Part shown: positions 16,924 through 25,293 of the stretch, one piece after another | How positions within the stretch are numbered: position 1 is the stretch's first letter | How the letters are laid out: the number at the start of each line of letters is the position of its first letter | NCBI GenBank assembly: GCA_963700925.1 | Contig: OY969553.1 | Coordinates: 3,658,001 to 3,722,000, forward strand | Reading direction: 5' to 3' | Origin: CAWJMD01 sp963700925 | Lineage (GTDB): Bacteria > Actinomycetota > Actinomycetes > Actinomycetales > CAWJMD01 | Length of the DNA: 64,000 bases | Notes under the pieces: model-generated | Told to the model about the DNA's origin: nothing | Seen by the model: the letters and a program-made list of their open reading frames with translations, nothing else | The model's database searches: none | Program-made: the position numbers and the translations under genes

Positions 16924-18843
16924 ATGACAGACGACCAGCTCACCTCCGGCGCCTGGGCCCAGGCCCACCGTCGCTCGCTCTCCGACCCGGACGGATTCTG
17001 GGGTGAGGCTGCCGGCCTGGTCGACTGGATCAAGGCACCGCCGCGTGTGCTGGACGACGACCGCGTGCCGTTCTACCGGTGGTTCACCGGCGGCGTGCTC
17101 AACACGTGCTACAACGCGCTCGACCGCCACGTCGTCGCAGGCCGGGCCGACCAACCCGCGCTCGTCTACGACTCGGCCGTCACCGGAACGCGCCAGACCT
17201 ACACGTACGCCGAGCTTCTCGACGAGGTGGCACGGTTCGGTGGCGTGCTGCGGGCGCTCGGCGTCGCGCAGGGCGACCGCGTGGTCATCTACATGCCCAT
17301 GGTTCCCCAGGCGGCGATCGCGATGCTCGCGTGCGCTCGTATCGGGGCGGTCCACTCGGTCGTGTTCGGTGGCTTCGCTCCGGCCGAGCTCGCGGCGCGC
17401 ATCGACGACGCCCGTCCCGTGGTGGTCGTCACCGCCTCATGCGGCATCGAACCGACCCGCGTCGTCGAGTACAAGCCGATGCTCGACGCCGCGATCGAAC
17501 GGGCGACCCACAAGCCCTCGCAGGTCGTGGTGCTGCAGCGCCCGCAGGCGACCGCGTCGATGGTCGATGGGCGCGACGTCGACTGGGACGTGGTGATGAG
17601 TCCGGGCGCCATCGCCCCGGCCGAGTGCGTGCCAGTGGGGGCGACCGACCCGCTGTACGTGCTCTACACCTCGGGCACCACTGGCAAACCGAAGGGCATC
17701 GTGCGCGACAACGGCGGCCACGCAGTCGCTCTCACGTGGTCGATGCGCAACGTCTTCGGCCTCGAGGCCGGCGAGACCATGTTCACCGCGAGCGACGTGG
17801 GCTGGGTCGTCGGCCACTCGTACATCGTCTACGGGCCCCTGCTGGCCGGCTGCACCACCGTTCTCTTCGAGGGCAAGCCCATCGGTACTCCGGACGCCGG
17901 GACCTTCTGGCGCGTTGCCGCGGAACACGGTGTGTCCGTGATGTTCACGGCGCCCACCGCGATTCGCGCCGTGCGCAAGACCGACCCCGGTGGCGAGCTC
18001 GTGGGCCGGTACGACCTGTCCACGCTGCGCACGCTGTTCCTGGCGGGGGAGAGGCTCGATCCCGACACCTACGAGTGGGCGACCACGACGCTTGGCGTGC
18101 CGGTCGTCGACAACTGGTGGCAGACCGAGACCGGGTGGCCGATCGCGGCGAACTGCCGTGGGCTGCAGTCACTTCCGATCAAGCCGGGGTCACCGTCGGT
18201 GCCGGTGCCGGGCTACGACGTGCAGGTCCTGGGACCTGACGGCGCGCCGGTGCCAGCGGGCACGGAGGGTGCGGTCTGCCTCAGGCTGCCGATGCCCCCG
18301 GGCACGCTGCCGACGCTGTGGGGGGATGACGACCGGTACGTGCGCGGATACCTCTCCACGTTCGACGGCTACTACCTCACCGGCGACGGCGGCTTTCTCG
18401 ATGACGACGGCTACCTGTTCGTGATGGGCCGAACCGACGACGTCATCAACGTTGCCGGCCACCGGCTTTCGACCGGGACGCTGGAGGCGGCACTCGCCGG
18501 GCATCCGGCGGTGGCCGAGTGCGCGGTGATCGGCGTGCACGATGAGCTGAAGGGGCAGGTTCCGCGAGCGCTGGTGGTGCTCAAGGGGTCTGATCCCTCT
18601 CAGTCTGTCGACCTCGACCAGCTGAGGGCCGAGCTCGTCCAGCGCGTACGTGATGAGGTAGGAGCGGTCGCTGCGCTGCGACAGGTCGACGTGGTGGCTG
18701 CGCTGCCCAAGACCCGCTCGGGCAAGGTGCTGCGCAAGACGATGCGCGAGATGGCGGACGGCAAGATGCCGAACGTGCCGTCGACGATCGAGGACTCGTC
18801 CGTGCTGGACGCCCTGCAGCCGACCCTGCGACCACAGGCCTGA
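16924..18843 (+). CDS. acetyl/propionyl-CoA synthetase (PrpE/AcsA-like, AMP-forming)
   Basis: 639 residues from ATG 16924 (AGGA 8 nt upstream). The N-terminal ACAS motif (FYRWFTGGVLNTCYNALDRHV) marks the short-chain acyl-CoA synthetase branch. LYTSGTTGKPKGIVRDNGGH is the ATP loop, NWWQTETGWPI binds the acyl-adenylate, and the C-terminal KTRSGKVLRK has the catalytic lysine that protein acetyltransferases usually modify. It activates acetate or propionate. PrpE-like features (GIVRDNGGH, VEYKPMLD) favour propionate as much as acetate. The gene pairs functionally with the carboxylate transporters at 32.9-39.2 kb. Confidence 0.92.
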   Translation: MTDDQLTSGAWAQAHRRSLSDPDGFWGEAAGLVDWIKAPPRVLDDDRVPFYRWFTGGVLNTCYNALDRHVVAGRADQPALVYDSAVTGTRQTYTYAELLDEVARFGGVLRALGVAQGDRVVIYMPMVPQAAIAMLACARIGAVHSVVFGGFAPAELAARIDDARPVVVVTASCGIEPTRVVEYKPMLDAAIERATHKPSQVVVLQRPQATASMVDGRDVDWDVVMSPGAIAPAECVPVGATDPLYVLYTSGTTGKPKGIVRDNGGHAVALTWSMRNVFGLEAGETMFTASDVGWVVGHSYIVYGPLLAGCTTVLFEGKPIGTPDAGTFWRVAAEHGVSVMFTAPTAIRAVRKTDPGGELVGRYDLSTLRTLFLAGERLDPDTYEWATTTLGVPVVDNWWQTETGWPIAANCRGLQSLPIKPGSPSVPVPGYDVQVLGPDGAPVPAGTEGAVCLRLPMPPGTLPTLWGDDDRYVRGYLSTFDGYYLTGDGGFLDDDGYLFVMGRTDDVINVAGHRLSTGTLEAALAGHPAVAECAVIGVHDELKGQVPRALVVLKGSDPSQSVDLDQLRAELVQRVRDEVGAVAALRQVDVVAALPKTRSGKVLRKTMREMADGKMPNVPSTIEDSSVLDALQPTLRPQA

Positions 18844-18854
18844 GGTGTCGCGTC

Positions 18855-19241
18855 TCAGCCCGGCCGGATGGCGAGCCCTCGCTGGCCGGCTACTGCCGCA
18901 AGGCGCAGGTCGAAGGTCGCGATCTCGGCGTTCGTGCGCTCGGCTGCCAAGAGGACGCAACAGTCGGGCAGCTTGAGGCCGGTGGCCGCACGGAGGGTGG
19001 CGAGCCGAACCGGCGGTGCATCGTCGAGCGGGACGGTCGCGATCTCAAGGCGGCTCAGTGCCACCGTGGCGTCGTCGAGGCGCTGAGTTCTGGCCGGGCC
19101 GACAAGGATCTCCGCCAGGGTCAGCGCGCTCGCTGCAAGCGCCTCGTCACCGGATGCCATCAGCAGAGCGACAGCCCTGTCGTGCAGTGCGTCCGTGGAA
19201 TCGAGGTGCGCGGTCAGGACGCTGGCATCCAACACGATCAC
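18855..19241 (-). CDS. vapC: VapC-family PIN-domain toxin
   Basis: 128 residues with the four PIN acidic positions: MIVLDAS (Asp5), TLAEIL (Glu), KLPDCCVLLAA (Asp) and ATFDLRLA (Asp). PIN toxins are Mg-dependent ribonucleases that cut tRNA, rRNA or mRNA. Its ATG overlaps the stop of the upstream antitoxin by 4 bp, the usual VapBC layout. Confidence 0.9.
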   Translation of the reverse strand: MIVLDASVLTAHLDSTDALHDRAVALLMASGDEALAASALTLAEILVGPARTQRLDDATVALSRLEIATVPLDDAPPVRLATLRAATGLKLPDCCVLLAAERTNAEIATFDLRLAAVAGQRGLAIRPG

Positions 19242-19507
19242 TCTGGCCAGTCCTGACGGAGATCTCCGAGGTAACCATCGCCGTAGGCGCCGCTCAGCGC
19301 TCCAGTCGTCTGTGCCACCGCGTCCCGACGCCTCTGGGCCTTGCCCTCCCGTTCACCGATGACGCTGTGGTGGCCCTCCTCGATGAGGCGCAGCAGCAGC
19401 TTGCTTCGACTGCCTGCGTCCTCGGGCCACCTTCGAGAGGCGTCGTCCAGTGCCTTGGACACCTTGTCGCTCTCGGTGATCACGTGTCGCGGGCGGGTCG
19501 TGGGCAT
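19238..19507 (-). CDS. vapB: VapB-type antitoxin
   Basis: 89 residues from ATG 19507. The N-terminus (PRHVITESDKVSKALDDAS) looks like a small DNA-binding domain. The C-terminal GYGDGYLGDLRQDWPE resembles toxin-wrapping antitoxin tails with a terminal WPE. The operator-like inverted repeat at 19515-19542 begins 8 bp upstream, so autoregulation is likely. It is upstream of and translationally coupled to the PIN toxin. Confidence 0.84.
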   Translation of the reverse strand: MPTTRPRHVITESDKVSKALDDASRRWPEDAGSRSKLLLRLIEEGHHSVIGEREGKAQRRRDAVAQTTGALSGAYGDGYLGDLRQDWPE

Positions 19508-19514
19508 GGGGTGA

Positions 19515-19542
19515 GTGTGACACTTCTGACAAGGTGTCACAC
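19515..19542. promoter_or_regulatory. probable VapBC operator
   Basis: Perfect inverted repeat with 9-bp arms, GTGTGACAC - 10 nt - GTGTCACAC, just in front of vapB. It overlaps the stop codon of the upstream 121-residue ORF. Confidence 0.72.
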
Positions 19543-19902
19543 CTGACGTTCCCGGTCCTCGCGTGGTAGGTGCTCGAGCGAAAGGGGCGGGCAGCGGACG
19601 GTGCCATCGATCGCGCGGCCGGTCGGCTCGTCCAGCTGGACGACGGCGCGCTGTCCGGCCCAGCCCGTCACGGTGCCCGTTGCGCCCTGGAGGTAGAGCG
19701 GCCTGATGCCGTGAGCGAGACGCACGCGGTCGCCCGCCTCGACCGTGGCGGCGGCATGTCGTGACGAGATCCGCCAACGCTCACGGTGCCGGTCGGCGAG
19801 GGCTGCCTGGAGCGTCGTCAGGTGCTCGTCCAGCACGCCGGTGGCGATCGGGCCGATGAGCCCCTGCACCTGCCGGGTGTCGACGTGCAGCAGGTCCGCC
19901 AT
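19537..19902 (-). CDS. conserved hypothetical protein with KOW-like strand motif
   Basis: 121 residues. A helical N-terminal half (LLHVDTRQVQGLIGPIATGVLDEHL...) is followed by GDRVRLAHGIRPLYLQGATGTVTGWAGQRAVVQLDEP. The second half reads as a small beta-barrel like KOW/SH3 domains that cap many translation- or transcription-related proteins. No catalytic motif, signal or membrane segment is seen. It lies upstream of vapB on the same strand and its stop is inside the vapB operator. Function unknown. Confidence 0.6.
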   Translation of the reverse strand: MADLLHVDTRQVQGLIGPIATGVLDEHLTTLQAALADRHRERWRISSRHAAATVEAGDRVRLAHGIRPLYLQGATGTVTGWAGQRAVVQLDEPTGRAIDGTVRCPPLSLEHLPREDRERQV

Positions 19903-20112
19903 CGAGGGGGCAGGGTCCTCGGCGTGGACGTGGGGGAGGGCGCGGGTGGCACCAGCGAGAGGGTGGTCGGCTCCGAGTGTCGTTGACGCACTGGCGAACT
20001 GGCTCGACCTGACGAACCGGTTCGACGGGTACTGCGGCGGCGCTTGCTCATCGTCCGAGCATGCCGGCGGGCTCCGACGGTCCTGCCGGCCTGTCCACAG
20101 GCGCCTCGCTGG

Positions 20113-20460
20113 CTACAGGTTCAGGTGCAGACGCAGTGCCTCGTTCAACTCGTCGACCAGGAAGGGCGACAACCGACCGAGGACAGGTCCGAGCCGCTCT
20201 ACGGCGATGGATCGCACCTGCTCAGCCTGCGCCTTCGAGTCGACATGGAGACCCGTCTCTCGGGCCGGGAGCAGTACCTGGAAGGGGAAGACCCGCGCGA
20301 CACTGCTGGTGACGGGGACGACGGTGACGACGCCCCTGCCCAACCTCGCGGCCGTCCCGTTCGCTCGGTCGTTGCTGACGATGACTGCGGGCCTGCGCTT
20401 GTCCGCCTCGCTGCCCCGGACCGGTTCGAGGTCAGTCAGCCGGATCTCACCGCGAAGCAT
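20113..20460 (-). CDS. mazF: MazF/PemK-family endoribonuclease toxin
   Basis: 115 residues. The N-terminal MLRGEIRLTDLEPVRGSEADKRRPAVIVSND is the MazF signature with the RP(A/V)IVS strand. VVTVVPVTSSV and FPFQVLLP follow, and LSPFLVDELNEALRLHL is the C-terminal helix. MazF toxins cut single-stranded mRNA or tRNA at short sequences. It overlaps the antitoxin gene by 14 bp. Confidence 0.92.
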   Translation of the reverse strand: MLRGEIRLTDLEPVRGSEADKRRPAVIVSNDRANGTAARLGRGVVTVVPVTSSVARVFPFQVLLPARETGLHVDSKAQAEQVRSIAVERLGPVLGRLSPFLVDELNEALRLHLNL

Positions 20461-20677
20461 CAGTCAGACCATCACCGGCTGTGCTCTCCCATGCTGCACG
20501 GTCGCCCGAGGACTCCCATTCCTCCCAGGCCGTCGCGTAGTCGTCCTCGAGATCCGCGTGGCGCAGGAGGCGGATTGCGTACTGGACCGCCGCAGAGCGC
20601 GACCGTAGCCCAGACGCGCGCGCGTAGCGGTCGAGCAGAGCGACATCCTCTTCGGACACACTGACACTGAGCTTCAT
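20447..20677 (-). CDS. ribbon-helix-helix antitoxin (MazE-like)
   Basis: 76 residues. MKLSVSVSEEDVALLDRYARASGLRSRSAAVQYAIRLL is a clear ribbon-helix-helix DNA-binding domain. The acidic, Trp-rich tail (YATAWEEWESSGD) is typical of antitoxins that neutralise MazF. It is the first gene of the module and has an inverted repeat 15-39 bp upstream. Confidence 0.9.
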   Translation of the reverse strand: MKLSVSVSEEDVALLDRYARASGLRSRSAAVQYAIRLLRHADLEDDYATAWEEWESSGDRAAWESTAGDGLTDASR

Positions 20678-20691
20678 GGTGCCATGCTACT

Positions 20692-20716
20692 CCGGTAGTA
20701 ACGGCAATACTACCGG
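20692..20716. promoter_or_regulatory. probable MazEF operator
   Basis: Perfect inverted repeat CCGGTAGTA - 7 nt - TACTACCGG between the antitoxin start and the rsgA stop. A short A/T-rich centre suits a -10 region. RHH antitoxins bind such palindromes to autoregulate. Confidence 0.75.
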
Positions 20717-20720
20717 CTTC

Positions 20721-21758
20721 CTACTCGTCGGGTGCCGTCCGTGCGCGGAGCAGGCGGCGCAGTGACTCGAGTCGTGCCGGTCCGGCCGGTCCGGCGCCGC
20801 CGGCTGCAACGAACGGGTCGAGCCCGCACTCCGGCTCGTCGTGCGTGCAGCCTCGCGGGCAGTCGGCCTCGCCGGGCACGAGGTCGGGAAACGCCGCCAG
20901 GAGACCCGACGGCTTCACGTGGGCCAGCCCGAACGACCGAACGCCTGGAGTGTCGGTCACCCAGCCGGCCGGTCGTCCTTCGGCGTCGCGAAGGCGCAGC
21001 GCAATCGCCGACGACGACGTGTGCCGGCCGCGGCCCGTCACCACGTTGACGTGGCCCACCGCGCGGTCGGCGTCCGGAACGAGGGCGTTCACCAGGGTCG
21101 ACTTGCCGACCCCCGAGTGCCCGATGAGGACGCTGTCGCGGCCCACCAGTCGCTCGCGCACATTCTCGAGACCGATGATCTGGTCACCCTCACGACGTGT
21201 CACCACCGCGGCCACGTCGAGGTCGTCGTACAGGGCGAGAAACGGTGCGGGGTCGACGAGGTCGGCCTTGGTCAGGCACAGGAGGGCGTCGAGACCGGCG
21301 TCGTAGGCAGCCACGAGGCAGCGGTCGACCATGCGCGGTCTTGGCTCGGGGTCGGCCAGCGCCGTCACGACCACCAGCTGGTCGACGCCGGAGACGATGA
21401 TGCGCTCGACGGGGTCGGTGTCGTCCGCGGTCCGGCGCAGCAGGCCGTGGCGCGGTTCCACGCGCACCACCCGTGCGAGGGCGTCCACCTCGCCGGAGGT
21501 GTCGCCGACCAGGTGCACCCGGTCGCCGACGATCACCGACGAGCGCCCCAGCTCGCGTGCCTTCATCGCCTGCACGACCCGCTCGTCGTCGCTGCCCTCG
21601 CGGACCAGGGTCGTGTAACGCCCACGGTCAACGGTCAGCACTCGTCCTGGTACGGCGTCGAGGTGGGCTGGGCGGTCCTTCGTCCGAGGACGAGAACCCC
21701 TGGGGTTCGGACGAACTCGCGCGTCCGACTCGTCGTAGCGTCGGCGCTTCGCCGGCAT
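20721..21758 (-). CDS. rsgA: ribosome small subunit-dependent GTPase A
   Basis: 345 residues. An OB-fold precedes a circularly permuted GTPase with G4 (LTKADLVD) first, then the P-loop GHSGVGKSTLVNAL, then DTPGVRSFGL. The C-terminal zinc motif is CPRGCTHDEPECGL. RsgA checks late 30S maturation. The N-terminus is basic (MPAKRRRYDES). It follows aroA on the same strand with 27 bp between. The aroA-rsgA pair near sigR is a known actinobacterial arrangement. Confidence 0.95.
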   Translation of the reverse strand: MPAKRRRYDESDARVRPNPRGSRPRTKDRPAHLDAVPGRVLTVDRGRYTTLVREGSDDERVVQAMKARELGRSSVIVGDRVHLVGDTSGEVDALARVVRVEPRHGLLRRTADDTDPVERIIVSGVDQLVVVTALADPEPRPRMVDRCLVAAYDAGLDALLCLTKADLVDPAPFLALYDDLDVAAVVTRREGDQIIGLENVRERLVGRDSVLIGHSGVGKSTLVNALVPDADRAVGHVNVVTGRGRHTSSSAIALRLRDAEGRPAGWVTDTPGVRSFGLAHVKPSGLLAAFPDLVPGEADCPRGCTHDEPECGLDPFVAAGGAGPAGPARLESLRRLLRARTAPDE

Positions 21759-21785
21759 CAGCCCGCCCCCGCCATCAGCCGGCGC

Positions 21786-23081
21786 TCACCGGGCGCCGTC
21801 CAACGCGCCGTCGAGCATTCGCGTCCACAGGTCGGTGAATCCAGGCAGGGTCTTGGCGGTCGTCCCGACGTTCTCGACCTGCACGCCGGGAACGCGCAGG
21901 CCGATGAGCGCGCCGGCGGTAGCCAGTCGGTGGTCGTGGTAGGTGGCAAAGACCCCGCCGTGCAAGGGACGTGGGCGGATCGTCAGTCCGTCGTCATGCT
22001 CGGTGACATCGCCTCCCAGGGCGTTGATCTCGGTCGCAAGCGCGGCGAGCCGGTCGGTCTCGTGACCGCGCAGGTGCGCGATGCCGCGCAGGTGCGACGG
22101 TGAGTCCGCTAGTGCCGCAAGGGCTGCCACCACGGGCGTCAGTTCGCCGGCTGCCCCCAGGTCGGCGTCGATGCCGTACACCTCGCCGGTACCGCTCACG
22201 GTGAGGCCGTCCCGGTCGAGGGAGACCTCGGCGCCCATCGCGTCGAGCAGGTCCCGCATGTGGTCGCCGGCCTGGGTCGTGCGCTGCGGCCAGTCGGGCA
22301 CCGTCACGCGTCCGCCCGCGACCAGCGCGGCCGCGATGAACGGGGCCGCGTTCGACAAGTCGGGCTCGACCTGCACGTCGAGTGCCCTGATCGGGCCTGG
22401 CTCGACCTGCCACCGGTTTGGGGTGCTGTCGTCGACGACGACTCCGCAGTCGCGCAGCGTCTCGACGGTCATCTCCAGGTGCGGCTCGCTCGGGACGGGC
22501 TTGCCGTCGTTCACCACGGCGACGCCGTGGTCGTACCGGGCTCCCGAGAGCAGCAGGCCCGAGACGAACTGGCTGGACGCCGACGCGTCGATCGTGGCGG
22601 TGCCACCAGGCACGGACCCGTTGCCCTGCACCGTGAACGGGAGCCTTCCCCGTCCGCCGTCGTCGATCCCGACGCCCAGGGCGCGGAGTGCCGACACGAC
22701 CGGCTCCATCGGACGGCGGCGCGCCTGGGCGTCACCGTCGAAGCGCACCGGTCCGTCGGCGAGTGCCGCCAGCGGGGGCACGAAGCGCATCACCGTGCCG
22801 GCGAGCCCGCAGTCGATGTCACGACCACCGGTGACCTCGCCCGGGATCACGAGCCAGTCGACGCCGTCGGTGTCGTCCTCGACAGCCGCGCCGAGCCAAA
22901 CGAGCGCGTCGACCATCAGCGACGTGTCGCGCGAACGCAGCGGAGCGCGCAGGCGCGAAGGACCCTCGGCGAGGGCAGCAAGGATCAGGTACCGGTTAGT
23001 CAGCGACTTCGAGCCCGGCAGCCTCACCGTCGCAAGCAGCGGAGCGGCGGCTGTCGGCGCTGCCCAGTGCGGCTCGGTCAT
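21786..23081 (-). CDS. aroA: 3-phosphoshikimate 1-carboxyvinyltransferase (EPSP synthase)
   Basis: 431 residues from ATG 23081; an upstream extension in the same frame is low-complexity and rejected. LPGSKSLTNRYLILAALAEGPS is the shikimate-phosphate/PEP site, GLAGTVMRF replaces the usual GNAGTAMRP segment, and RGHETDRLAALATEINALGG closes the fold. It makes EPSP from shikimate-3-phosphate and PEP for aromatic amino acids. The GLAGTVMRF form is frequent in actinobacteria. Confidence 0.95.
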   Translation of the reverse strand: MTEPHWAAPTAAAPLLATVRLPGSKSLTNRYLILAALAEGPSRLRAPLRSRDTSLMVDALVWLGAAVEDDTDGVDWLVIPGEVTGGRDIDCGLAGTVMRFVPPLAALADGPVRFDGDAQARRRPMEPVVSALRALGVGIDDGGRGRLPFTVQGNGSVPGGTATIDASASSQFVSGLLLSGARYDHGVAVVNDGKPVPSEPHLEMTVETLRDCGVVVDDSTPNRWQVEPGPIRALDVQVEPDLSNAAPFIAAALVAGGRVTVPDWPQRTTQAGDHMRDLLDAMGAEVSLDRDGLTVSGTGEVYGIDADLGAAGELTPVVAALAALADSPSHLRGIAHLRGHETDRLAALATEINALGGDVTEHDDGLTIRPRPLHGGVFATYHDHRLATAGALIGLRVPGVQVENVGTTAKTLPGFTDLWTRMLDGALDGAR

Positions 23082-23094
23082 GCCGCGAGCGTAG

Positions 23095-23637
23095 TCAGCG
23101 GACGGCGTGCTCGACCTTCTGGGCGGCGTGCTGAGCTCCCCGCTTCGCGTCCTTGGCTGCGCGCTTCGCGTCCTTCTTCGCACTCCCCGCGGCGCGCTTG
23201 GCGTCCTTGGCTGCCCGCTGGGAACGCCAGGCCAGACCGGGTCGTCCCTCGGTGTCGACACTCGCGATCAGCAACCCGCCCAGCAGCGCGGTGTTCTTGA
23301 GGAAGGCCTGGCGCTGGCGCTTCTTCGCCTCCGGGTCCTTCTCGGCCCAGAACGGGTGCTCGACGTACGTGGTCGGGACGAGACTGGCCGCCAGCACCAG
23401 GGCCGAGAGCCTCGGGAAGCGCCCGATCCCGAGCAGCGCACCGGCTCCCGCCATCGCCGCGCCGTTCGCGCGCACCAGCAGCTCGGGGTCGTCGGGCAGA
23501 CGCAAGGGCTCGGCGATCAGGCCGACCAGGGGACGGGCGGCCTCGACGCGCGGACCTGGATGACGGACCAGGTCAAGACCCTCCGAGACGAAGGCGGCGG
23601 CCAGCAGCGGGCGGGCGACACGGCGGAGGAGGCTCAT
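23095..23637 (-). CDS. DoxX-family membrane protein with Lys/Ala-rich tail
   Basis: 180 residues from ATG 23637. Hydrophobic helices (VARPLLAAAFVSEGLDLV, GAAMAGAGALLGIG, LSALVLAASLVPTTYVEHPFW, NTALLGGLLIASVDTEGRPG) match DoxX proteins, possibly linked to thiol or oxidative-stress systems. The final ~40 residues repeat AKDAKRAA-like units, giving a strongly basic amphipathic tail. It is 13 bp upstream of aroA, so probably the first gene of the aroA-rsgA transcript. Confidence 0.85.
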   Translation of the reverse strand: MSLLRRVARPLLAAAFVSEGLDLVRHPGPRVEAARPLVGLIAEPLRLPDDPELLVRANGAAMAGAGALLGIGRFPRLSALVLAASLVPTTYVEHPFWAEKDPEAKKRQRQAFLKNTALLGGLLIASVDTEGRPGLAWRSQRAAKDAKRAAGSAKKDAKRAAKDAKRGAQHAAQKVEHAVR

Positions 23638-23722
23638 GGCTCTTTCGTAGCGCATCGCGACCGCCGGGGCGAGTCCTCCGGGCGGAGTGCCGCCGGTCGG
23701 TGCCGGCTGGCAGGCTGACCTC

Positions 23723-24523
23723 ATGTGCGGACGGTACGCAGCCAGCGCCAACCCCGACGAGCTCGTCGAGGAGTTCGAGATCGACGACGACGAGACGGAA
23801 GGCGACCTGGCGCCGAAGTGGAACACGGCCCCGACCGACACTGCCCCGGTCGTGGTCGAGCGGGCTCCCCGGGACGACAAGGACGGTGAACCGGTTCGCC
23901 AGCTGCGCAAGCTGGTCTGGGGCCTGGTGCCCTCGTGGTCGAAGGACCGCAAGGGCGGTGCGCGCATGATCAACGCCCGCGCCGAGTCGCTGTTCGACAA
24001 GCCAGGCTTCCGTCGGGCGGCGGCATCGCGGAGGGCCATCGTGCCCGCCGACGGCTGGTACGAGTGGCAGGCGAGCCCGGTCGCGCAGGACCAGAAGGGT
24101 AAGCCCCGCAAACAGCCGTTCTTCATGACCCGGCGCGACGGCACCCGGGTGGCGCTCGCCGGTGTGTACGAGTTCTGGAAGGACCCGACCCTCGACCCTG
24201 ACGACCCGGCGGCATGGCTGACGACGTACGCGGTCCTGACGACGGCAGCCGAGACCGGCCTCGACCGCATCCACGACAGGATGCCGGTGGTGCTCGACCG
24301 CGACAGGTGGGACGCGTGGCTCGACCCCGGCGTGACCGATCCCGAAGCGGTCAACCGGCTGCTGGAGCCGCCCCCGGCGGGACGGTTCCTGGCGGTCCCC
24401 GTGTCCACGCTGGTCGGCTCGGTGCGCAACGACGGCCCCGAGCTGGTGCAGCCGCTGCCGTACGACGATCTCGTCGGGGTCGTCGACCCGGTGACCGGCG
24501 AGCTGCTGGGGGAGCCACAGTGA
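23723..24523 (+). CDS. SOS response-associated peptidase (SRAP, YedK/HMCES family)
   Basis: 266 residues. Met is followed directly by the catalytic Cys2 in MCGRYAAS, which after Met removal forms a thiazolidine link with abasic sites in single-stranded DNA. WNTAPT, INARAES (catalytic Asn), ADGWYEWQ (Glu) and RIHDRMPVVL (His) complete the conserved set. It shields abasic sites from error-prone repair. A homologue is next to aroA in mycobacteria. Its TGA overlaps the GTG of the hydrolase gene. Confidence 0.94.
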   Translation: MCGRYAASANPDELVEEFEIDDDETEGDLAPKWNTAPTDTAPVVVERAPRDDKDGEPVRQLRKLVWGLVPSWSKDRKGGARMINARAESLFDKPGFRRAAASRRAIVPADGWYEWQASPVAQDQKGKPRKQPFFMTRRDGTRVALAGVYEFWKDPTLDPDDPAAWLTTYAVLTTAAETGLDRIHDRMPVVLDRDRWDAWLDPGVTDPEAVNRLLEPPPAGRFLAVPVSTLVGSVRNDGPELVQPLPYDDLVGVVDPVTGELLGEPQ

Positions 24524-25170
24524 GCCGAGCGGCCGTGGCCGTCCTCACGATCGAAACGGGGCAAGGACCTGCCCGCGCACACGTCCACGCACCCGAGGGC
24601 GATGGGTCAGCCGTCGGCACGATGCTTCTTGGCCATGGCGCCGGTGGAGGGGTGAACGCGCCTGACCTCCTGGCCGCGGTCGCGGCCGGCACGGCGCTGG
24701 GCTGGAAGGTGCTTCGCGTGGAGCAGCCCTGGAAGGTGGCCGGACGGAAGGTCGCGGTGGCCCCACCGCGGCTCGACGAGGCATGGCTCGAGGTGCTCGA
24801 GGCCCTCCGGGTTGCCGAAGAGCTGATCGGGCCGGTCGTCGTCGGCGGCCGCAGCGCCGGCGCCCGGGTCGCCTGCCGCACCGCGTCCGCGGTGGGCGCG
24901 GCCGGCGTCCTGGCGCTCGCCTTCCCACTGCACCTGCCCGGGCGCCCCGACCGCTCCCGCGCGGAGGAGCTACGGATCAAGCTCCCGCTTCTCGTCGTGC
25001 AGGGGGAGAACGATCCCTTCGGCGGCCCGGCCGAGGTCCGTGCCGCCCTGGGACGTCGCCGCGGCACGCGGCTGGTCGCGGTGCCCGGTGACCACGGGAT
25101 GAAGGCCGGCGTGCCGCAGACCCGCCAGGCGGTGCGTGCGTGGCTTTCGCGGCTGCTCGCTGACCTCTAG
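24520..25170 (+). CDS. alpha/beta hydrolase (dienelactone hydrolase / TEX30-like)
   Basis: 216 residues from GTG 24520, overlapping the SRAP stop. LLGHGAGGGVNAPDL is the oxyanion turn, VVGGRSAGARVA carries the nucleophile Ser, GENDPFGG the Asp and GDHGMKAG the His. The substrate is unknown. The TAG stop at 25168-25170 is part of a TCTAGA palindrome that became the target of IS481, yet the protein is complete because the site was duplicated. Before insertion this gene and ferritin converged with overlapping stop codons. Confidence 0.87.
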   Translation: MSRAAVAVLTIETGQGPARAHVHAPEGDGSAVGTMLLGHGAGGGVNAPDLLAAVAAGTALGWKVLRVEQPWKVAGRKVAVAPPRLDEAWLEVLEALRVAEELIGPVVVGGRSAGARVACRTASAVGAAGVLALAFPLHLPGRPDRSRAEELRIKLPLLVVQGENDPFGGPAEVRAALGRRRGTRLVAVPGDHGMKAGVPQTRQAVRAWLSRLLADL

Positions 25171-25171
25171 A
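25166..25171. repeat. IS481 target-site duplication, left copy
   Basis: TCTAGA, identical to 26277-26282. It contains the TAG stop of the upstream hydrolase. Confidence 0.93.
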
Positions 25172-25194
25172 TGTACTGACCGGGGAGGTTGGTC
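25172..25194 (+). repeat. IS481 left terminal inverted repeat
   Basis: 23 bp, perfect inverse of 26254-26276, starting TGTACTGACC. Confidence 0.95.
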
Positions 25195-25293
25195 GAGGGA
25201 GTGCGACGCGCTGGTCTGAGTGACTGGCATGGGAAGGCCTCCCGCGGTGGAGTGGAACTGCTCAAGGATCCGCTTCACCACCAGGAGGCCCTC

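Noticed and set aside
19818..20051. 77-residue minus-strand frame upstream of the KOW-like ORF
   Set aside because: Arg/Ser/Pro-rich composition of a shadow frame, and it overlaps the better-supported 121-residue ORF.
23082..23261. 60-residue N-terminal extension of AroA
   Set aside because: Low-complexity Arg/Ser/Pro sequence that overlaps the DoxX gene; EPSP synthase begins normally at 23081.
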